Source: Crossiella equi
Lineage (GTDB): Bacteria; Actinomycetota; Actinomycetes; Mycobacteriales; Pseudonocardiaceae
Assembly (NCBI RefSeq): GCF_017876755.1
Contig: NZ_JAGIOO010000001.1
Coordinates: 5,751,786 to 5,815,785, forward strand
Reading direction: 5' to 3'
Length of the DNA: 64,000 nucleotides
Shown: positions 59,637 through 64,000 of the stretch, piece after piece
How positions within the stretch are numbered: position 1 is the first letter of the stretch
How the letters are laid out: every line of letters begins with the position of its first letter
Notes under the pieces: model-generated
The model's input: only the letters and a program-made list of their open reading frames with translations
Database searches by the model: none
What the model was told of the DNA's origin: nothing
Made by a program: the position numbers and the translations under genes

Positions 59637-60812
59637 TCACGCCTGAATGGATGAAGGTGGGACCAGCGTGGACCGGTACACGTCGATGGTCTGCTCGGCC
59701 ATCGTCGCCCAGGAGAACTCGGTCTCCGCGCGCCGCCGCCCGGCCTCGCCCATCGCGCGCGCCCGCGCCGGATCGGCCAGCAGCTCGTTGACCGAGGCGG
59801 CCAGGCCGGACCGGAAGGCGACCGGGTCGGCCTCGTCGTAGTGCACCAGCAGACCGGTCTCGCCCTGCGCGACCACCTCGGGGATGCCGCCCACGTCGGA
59901 GGCCACCACGGCGGTGCCGCAGGCCATCGCCTCCAGGTTCACGATGCCCAGCGGCTCGTAGACCGAGGGGCAGACGAACGCGGTGGCGTGCGAGAGCACC
60001 TGGCGCACCTCGTGCTGTTCGAGCATCTTCTGGATCCAGAACACGCCCGGCCGCACCCGGGACAGCTCGGCCACCGCGGCTGCGGTCTCCTCGGCGATCT
60101 CCGGGGTGTCCGGGGCGCCCGCGCACAGCACGAGCTGGGCCGACGGGTCGATCTCGTGGGCGGCCGCGACCAGGTGCCCGACGCCCTTCTGCCGGGTGAT
60201 CCGGCCGACGAAGGCCACGGTCGGCCGGGCCGGGTCGATGCCGAAGCGCTCGAGCGCGTCGGTCTCGGTCACCCGGTGGTACTTCGCCGAGTCGATGCCG
60301 TTGCGGACCACGTGCACGCGGGCCGGGTCCAGCGCCGGGTAGCAGTCCAGCACGTCCGCGCGCATGCCCTCGCTGACCGCGATGATCGCGTCCGCGGCCT
60401 CGTAGGCGGTCCGCTCGACCCAGGAGGACAGCCGGTAGCCGCCCCCGAGCTGCTCGGCCTTCCACGGCCGGCGCGGCTCCAGGGAGTGCGCGGTGATGAC
60501 GTGCGGCACGCCGTGCAGCAGCTTGGCCAGGTGGCCCGCCATGTTGGCGTACCAGGTGTGGCTGTGCACGAGGTCGGCCCCGGCCACCGCGTCCACCATG
60601 GACAGATCCACGCCCAGTGTGCTCAGCGCCGGGTTGGCCTGCTCGAGTCCCGGTGGGACGGAGTGCGCGACCGCATCCGGCCTCGGCGCACCGAAGCAGT
60701 GCACGTCGACCTCGATCCGCGCCCGCAGCTCCGGTGTCAGGAAACCGACGTGCACACCCGCCCCGCCGTAGACCTCCGGCGGGAACTCCCGTGTCAGCAA
60801 CGCAACTCGCAC
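59637..60812 (-). CDS. glgA: Glycogen synthase / alpha-maltose-1-phosphate synthase
   Basis: 391-aa actinobacterial GlgA/GlgM-type GT-B glycosyltransferase using (A)UDP-glucose. The N-terminal acceptor loop [15 protein letters not shown] is the glycogen-synthase KxGGL counterpart; [29 protein letters not shown] and the donor-site [17 protein letters not shown] follow. In mycobacteria the homologue Rv1212c makes maltose-1-phosphate. GTG follows TAGCCT by 8 nt. Divergent from glgC, so donor synthesis and use are paired. Confidence 0.92.
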   Translation of the reverse strand: MRVALLTREFPPEVYGGAGVHVGFLTPELRARIEVDVHCFGAPRPDAVAHSVPPGLEQANPALSTLGVDLSMVDAVAGADLVHSHTWYANMAGHLAKLLHGVPHVITAHSLEPRRPWKAEQLGGGYRLSSWVERTAYEAADAIIAVSEGMRADVLDCYPALDPARVHVVRNGIDSAKYHRVTETDALERFGIDPARPTVAFVGRITRQKGVGHLVAAAHEIDPSAQLVLCAGAPDTPEIAEETAAAVAELSRVRPGVFWIQKMLEQHEVRQVLSHATAFVCPSVYEPLGIVNLEAMACGTAVVASDVGGIPEVVAQGETGLLVHYDEADPVAFRSGLAASVNELLADPARARAMGEAGRRRAETEFSWATMAEQTIDVYRSTLVPPSSIQA

Positions 60813-60861
60813 GCTTCGGGAGGCTAGTCGTCGAGAGGGCTCCCATATAGGGTCGGAGATC

Positions 60862-62079
60862 GTGAGAGGGCAGCCGAAGGTTCTCGGGATCGTGCTCGCC
60901 GGCGGGGAAGGTAAGCGCTTGTTCCCGCTGACCGCGGACCGGGCGAAACCAGCGGTGCCGTTCGGCGGCAACTACCGCCTGATCGACTTCGTCCTGTCCA
61001 ACCTGGTCAACGCGGGGCTGACGCAGATCTGCGTGCTGACGCAGTACAAGTCCCACTCGCTGGACCGCCACATCTCCACCACGTGGCGGCTGTCCAGCGT
61101 GCTCGGGCAGTACATCACCCCGGTCCCGGCGCAGCAGCGGCTCGGTCCGCGCTGGTACACCGGCAGCGCGGACGCGATCTACCAGTCGCTCAACCTGGTC
61201 TACGACGAGGCGCCGGACCACATCGCGGTCTTCGGCGCCGACCACGTGTACCGGATGGACCCGGGTCAGATGATCCAGCGGCACATCGACTCGGGCGCGG
61301 GCGTGACCGTGGCCGGTATCCGGGTGCCGCGCGCCGAGGCCAAGGCCTTCGGCTGCATCGACGCCGACGCCTCCGGCCGGATCACCCGCTTCCTGGAGAA
61401 GCCCAGCGAGCCGCCGGGCACCCCGGACGACCCCGAGGTCACCTTCGCCTCGATGGGCAACTACGTCTTCCGCACGGAGACGCTGCTGGAGGCGCTGCGG
61501 GCCGACTCGGCCAACCCGGACTCCGACCACGACATGGGCGGCGACATCATCCCCATGCTGGTCGACGCCGACCAGGCCGCCGTCTACGACTTCGCCGACA
61601 ACAAGGTGCCGGGCGCCACCGAGCGCGACCGGGGCTACTGGCGCGACGTCGGGACCCTGGACGCCTACTACGACGCCCACATGGACCTGGTCTCGATCCA
61701 CCCGGTGTTCAACCTCTACAACCAGGCCTGGCCCATCCGCACCGCCATCCCGCCGCTGGCCCCGGCCAAGTTCGTACAGGGCGGCACCGCGCAGGAGTCC
61801 ATCGTCGGACCCGGGTCGATCGTGTCCGGCCTGGTCAGCAACTCGGTGATCTCCTCGGACGTGATCATCGAGGCGGGCGCCCAGGTGCAGGGCAGCGTGC
61901 TCATGCCGGGCGTGCGCATCGGCCGCGGCGCGATGGTCCGGGGCGCGATCCTGGACAAGAACGTCGTGGTGGACGCCGGGGTCGGCATCGGCGTGAACCA
62001 CGCGCTGGACCGCGAGCGCTACACCGTGAGCGCGGGCGGCATCGTCGTGCTCGGCAAGGGCGTGCGGGCGACCAGGTAG
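60862..62079 (+). CDS. glgC: Glucose-1-phosphate adenylyltransferase
   Basis: 405-aa ADP-glucose pyrophosphorylase. Nucleotide site [40 protein letters not shown], catalytic Asp in [10 protein letters not shown], sugar site [13 protein letters not shown] and FLEKPSEPP; a C-terminal beta-helix ([20 protein letters not shown]) completes it. Length typical. GTG has GGAG 5 nt upstream and TAGGGT 8 nt upstream. It divides a 49-bp intergenic region with glgA. Confidence 0.95.
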   Translation: MRGQPKVLGIVLAGGEGKRLFPLTADRAKPAVPFGGNYRLIDFVLSNLVNAGLTQICVLTQYKSHSLDRHISTTWRLSSVLGQYITPVPAQQRLGPRWYTGSADAIYQSLNLVYDEAPDHIAVFGADHVYRMDPGQMIQRHIDSGAGVTVAGIRVPRAEAKAFGCIDADASGRITRFLEKPSEPPGTPDDPEVTFASMGNYVFRTETLLEALRADSANPDSDHDMGGDIIPMLVDADQAAVYDFADNKVPGATERDRGYWRDVGTLDAYYDAHMDLVSIHPVFNLYNQAWPIRTAIPPLAPAKFVQGGTAQESIVGPGSIVSGLVSNSVISSDVIIEAGAQVQGSVLMPGVRIGRGAMVRGAILDKNVVVDAGVGIGVNHALDRERYTVSAGGIVVLGKGVRATR

Positions 62080-62104
62080 CCGCCCGCCAGCCCCGGGACT
62101 GGCC

Positions 62105-62755
62105 TCAGCCGGTCTTGGCGGCCACCAGCAGGCCGTCGCCCAGGGGCAGCAGCACCGGCACCAGCCGCTCGTCCTCGCGGACCAGCCGCGCGATCTCGCG
62201 CAGTGCGTTGGTGTCCGGGTCGCGCTGGTCCGGGTCGGCCACCCGGCCGCCCCACAGGGCGTTGTCGAAGGCGATCACGCCGCCCGGGCGGAGCAGGCGG
62301 ATGCCCTCCTCCAGGTAGCGGACGTACTCGGCCTTGGCCGCGTCCACGAAGACCAGGTCGTAGCCGCCGTCGGTGAGCCGGGGCAGCACGTCCAGGGCCT
62401 GGCCGAGGATCAGGCGGGTGCGGCCCTGGCCGATCCCGGCCTCCAGGAAGGCCCGGCGGGCGGCCCGCTGGTGCTCGGGCTCGACGTCGATCGAGGTCAG
62501 CACGCCGTCCTGGGCCATGCCCCGGAGCAGCCAGACACCGCTGACGCCCGCGCCGGTGCCGATCTCCACGACCACCCTGGCCTGCAGGGCGGCGGCCAGG
62601 AAGGACAGGGCGGAGCCCCCGCTCGCGGCGATCGGCATGCAGCCCAGCTCGCGGCCCCGGGCCCGTGCGGCGACCAGCACCTCGTCCTCGGGGCGGAAGT
62701 CCTCCACGTACTCGTGCACGGCCGATTCTCGCGTGGTCGGCATGTCCGGTGTCAC
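62105..62755 (-). CDS. Class I SAM O-methyltransferase
   Basis: 216-aa methyltransferase of the caffeoyl-CoA/catechol O-methyltransferase family (compare Rv1220c). Motif I VVEIGTGAGVSGVWLL, post-I TSIDVEPEHQ, and metal/catalytic Asp in LVFVDAAKAEY and IAFDNALWGG are present. Substrate unknown. GTG at 62755 follows TAACCT by 8 nt; an ATG 12 nt downstream is an alternative. Divergent from sigE. Confidence 0.9.
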   Translation of the reverse strand: MTPDMPTTRESAVHEYVEDFRPEDEVLVAARARGRELGCMPIAASGGSALSFLAAALQARVVVEIGTGAGVSGVWLLRGMAQDGVLTSIDVEPEHQRAARRAFLEAGIGQGRTRLILGQALDVLPRLTDGGYDLVFVDAAKAEYVRYLEEGIRLLRPGGVIAFDNALWGGRVADPDQRDPDTNALREIARLVREDERLVPVLLPLGDGLLVAAKTG

Positions 62756-62970
62756 GAGCGGGAAGGTTACTGGCAGCCACCCCCACCGCAGGTGTACGCG
62801 CCGTATCGAACGCCCATCGGGGCGGTTGTGCGGGCGAAGTCCACCCGGACGGCGGTTCCTCTGGATTCTCAGGCTGCTCTCAGCTCGTTCTCACCCTTGC
62901 CTCACCGGCCTCGGACACAGTAGGTCGCACAGAAGTGAAGGGTGAACCCGAAGGACCCGTGGCACGTCCT

Positions 62971-62999
62971 GGGAACTGAAGACCCATCCCGACACGTTG
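62971..62999 (+). promoter_or_regulatory. Sigma-E-like autoregulatory promoter
   Basis: GGGAACTG (62971-62978), 16 nt, then CGTTG (62995-62999) matches the ECF sigma-E/sigma-H type GGGAAC-N-CGTT pattern. It lies 48 nt upstream of the chosen sigE start. Confidence 0.65.
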
Positions 63000-63046
63000 A
63001 ACCGACAGAGCGGAACACCCGCTCGCAGGAGGTGCCTACCCGCACG

Positions 63047-63640
63047 ATGCGTACGCAGCAGACAGTTCCGGCCCCCGGCTCGGCGACCGCCGCCGTCCCG
63101 GTACAGGAGGCCGAGTGGACGGCACCCTCGTGGGACGAGGTTGTGCGTGAGCATGCGGACCGCGTGTACCGGCTGGCCTACCGTCTGACCGGCAACGCCT
63201 ACGACGCCGACGACCTCACCCAGGAGACCTTCATCCGGGTGTTCCGGTCGCTGGCCTCCTACAAGCCCGGCACCTTCGAGGGCTGGTTGCACCGCATCAC
63301 GACGAACCTGTTCCTGGACATGGCGCGTCGCAAGACCAAGGTGCGCATGGAGGGCCTCCCCGAGGACACCGACCGGCTGGCCGACGACGGCCCCACGCCG
63401 GAGGAGATCTACGACGACCTGCACCTGAGCCCGGAGCTCCAGGCCGCTCTCGACGAGCTGCCCCCGGAATTTCGCGCCGCTGTTGTCTTGTGCGACGTTG
63501 AGGGGTTGTCCTACGAAGAGATCGGCGCGACGCTGGGCGTGAAGCTCGGCACCGTGCGCAGCCGCATCCACCGTGGGCGGCAGGCACTGAAGGCGGCGCT
63601 GGAGAAGCACCGCGAGAAGGCGATGGAGGCGAACGGATGA
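63047..63640 (+). CDS. sigE: ECF sigma factor SigE
   Basis: 197-aa extracytoplasmic-function sigma factor. Region 2 includes [37 protein letters not shown] and [17 protein letters not shown]; region 4 has [20 protein letters not shown] and the recognition helix [15 protein letters not shown]. The ATG at 63047 is favoured: AGGAGGT lies upstream (13-nt spacing) and it follows the sigma-E-like promoter. A GTG at 63032 or a longer form from 62942 (upstream promoter) is possible, as multiple SigE starts occur in mycobacteria. Coupled to rseA. Confidence 0.9.
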   Translation: MRTQQTVPAPGSATAAVPVQEAEWTAPSWDEVVREHADRVYRLAYRLTGNAYDADDLTQETFIRVFRSLASYKPGTFEGWLHRITTNLFLDMARRKTKVRMEGLPEDTDRLADDGPTPEEIYDDLHLSPELQAALDELPPEFRAAVVLCDVEGLSYEEIGATLGVKLGTVRSRIHRGRQALKAALEKHREKAMEANG

Positions 63641-64000
63641 CGGACCTGCGCGGTTGGGTCAGGTCGGAGCAGCACCTCACCCCGGACGCGATCGTCGCGT
63701 TCGTCGACGGGGAGCTGTCTCCGGTCGCCCACGACCGGGCTTCGGCGCACGTGGCCAAGTGCCAGCTCTGCGCCGGTGAGGTCTCCGCTCAGCGCTCCGC
63801 CAAGTCGGCTCTGCGCACCTCGGCCCTGCCCGGGGTGTCCAGCCGCCTGATGGCTTCCCTGTGCGCCATCCCGCAGAACACCGAACTCCCCGCGATGCCC
63901 GACGAGCTCGCGGTCACCGACGACGGCCAGCTGGTCGCCGTGCAGCGCCCCAACGCCGCCAAGGCCGCGGCCGCCGCGCGCCCGGCCACCGGCTTCGGCT
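63637..64000 (+). CDS. rseA: Anti-sigma-E factor RseA (zinc-associated), partial
   Basis: The gene runs off the right edge after 121 codons. It begins [20 protein letters not shown] and contains the zinc anti-sigma motif [12 protein letters not shown] (HxxxCxxC). The C-terminal half is missing from the window. ATGA overlap with sigE couples antagonist to sigma factor, as in Rv1221-Rv1222. It should hold SigE inactive until a redox or envelope signal. Confidence 0.9.
   Translation, partial: MTDLRGWVRSEQHLTPDAIVAFVDGELSPVAHDRASAHVAKCQLCAGEVSAQRSAKSALRTSALPGVSSRLMASLCAIPQNTELPAMPDELAVTDDGQLVAVQRPNAAKAAAAARPATGFG

Overview
The window is about 64 kb of high-GC actinobacterial chromosome, with dense genes, many GTG starts, 1-4 nt start/stop overlaps and many apparently leaderless transcripts. 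A mycothiol gene (mshB), a glucosyl-3-phosphoglycerate synthase, mycobacterial-type gene order and SARP/NB-ARC regulators point to order Pseudonocardiales (Pseudonocardiaceae-like). The genus cannot be fixed from sequence alone. I see no tRNA, rRNA, insertion sequence, prophage or CRISPR array.

Layout. 0-9 kb is DNA repair: rmuC diverges from sbcD-sbcC, an alpha/beta hydrolase follows, then an Ada/AlkA fusion coupled to ogt, and ychF. 9-16 kb is accessory: a small secreted protein, a CHAP amidase, a very large SARP/NB-ARC/TPR regulator that runs in frame with no stop into a Tat-exported PhoX-like protein, and a YbdK-type ligase. 16-20 kb is thiamine uptake: a TPP riboswitch followed by thiB-thiP-thiQ. 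20-25.5 kb holds a LolA-like secreted protein with an ABC exporter, divergent from an OmpR/HisKA two-component system; four CTGAGA repeats lie between. 25.5-28.4 kb holds an SRPBCC-Nudix protein, trpS with a Trp leader-peptide attenuator, a YciI protein, and a 32-residue Cys-rich microprotein beneath an IdeR/DmdR-like iron box.

From 28.4 kb to the right edge the order follows the Mycobacterium tuberculosis Rv1165-Rv1222 region: typA, two LpqW-like lipoproteins, mshB, a small membrane protein, fdxC, dapC, dapD, dapE, LOG proteins, a folP2-like relic, gpgS, tag, DUF3117, glgA/glgM, glgC, an O-methyltransferase, sigE and rseA. Insertions relative to that backbone are a NarL-type two-component system with an ABC exporter and wrbA (40-44 kb), hydrolase and VOC genes (45.6-48 kb), a PadR pair (50 kb), an enoyl-CoA hydratase with a PaaX regulator (52-54 kb), and pepA, a LysR/MFS pair and a large lipoprotein (54-59.5 kb).

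Themes linking the genes are lysine and peptidoglycan precursor synthesis (dapC/D/E), polymethylated or alpha-glucan carbohydrate metabolism (gpgS, glgA, glgC), mycothiol redox, and envelope stress (sigE-rseA with its own sigma-E-like promoter). The least expected items are the iron-box Cys-rich microprotein, the complete 1:2:3:4 Trp attenuator, the stopless SARP-PhoX frame, the truncated DHPS-like protein before gpgS, and the eroded glycosylase domain of the Ada/AlkA fusion.
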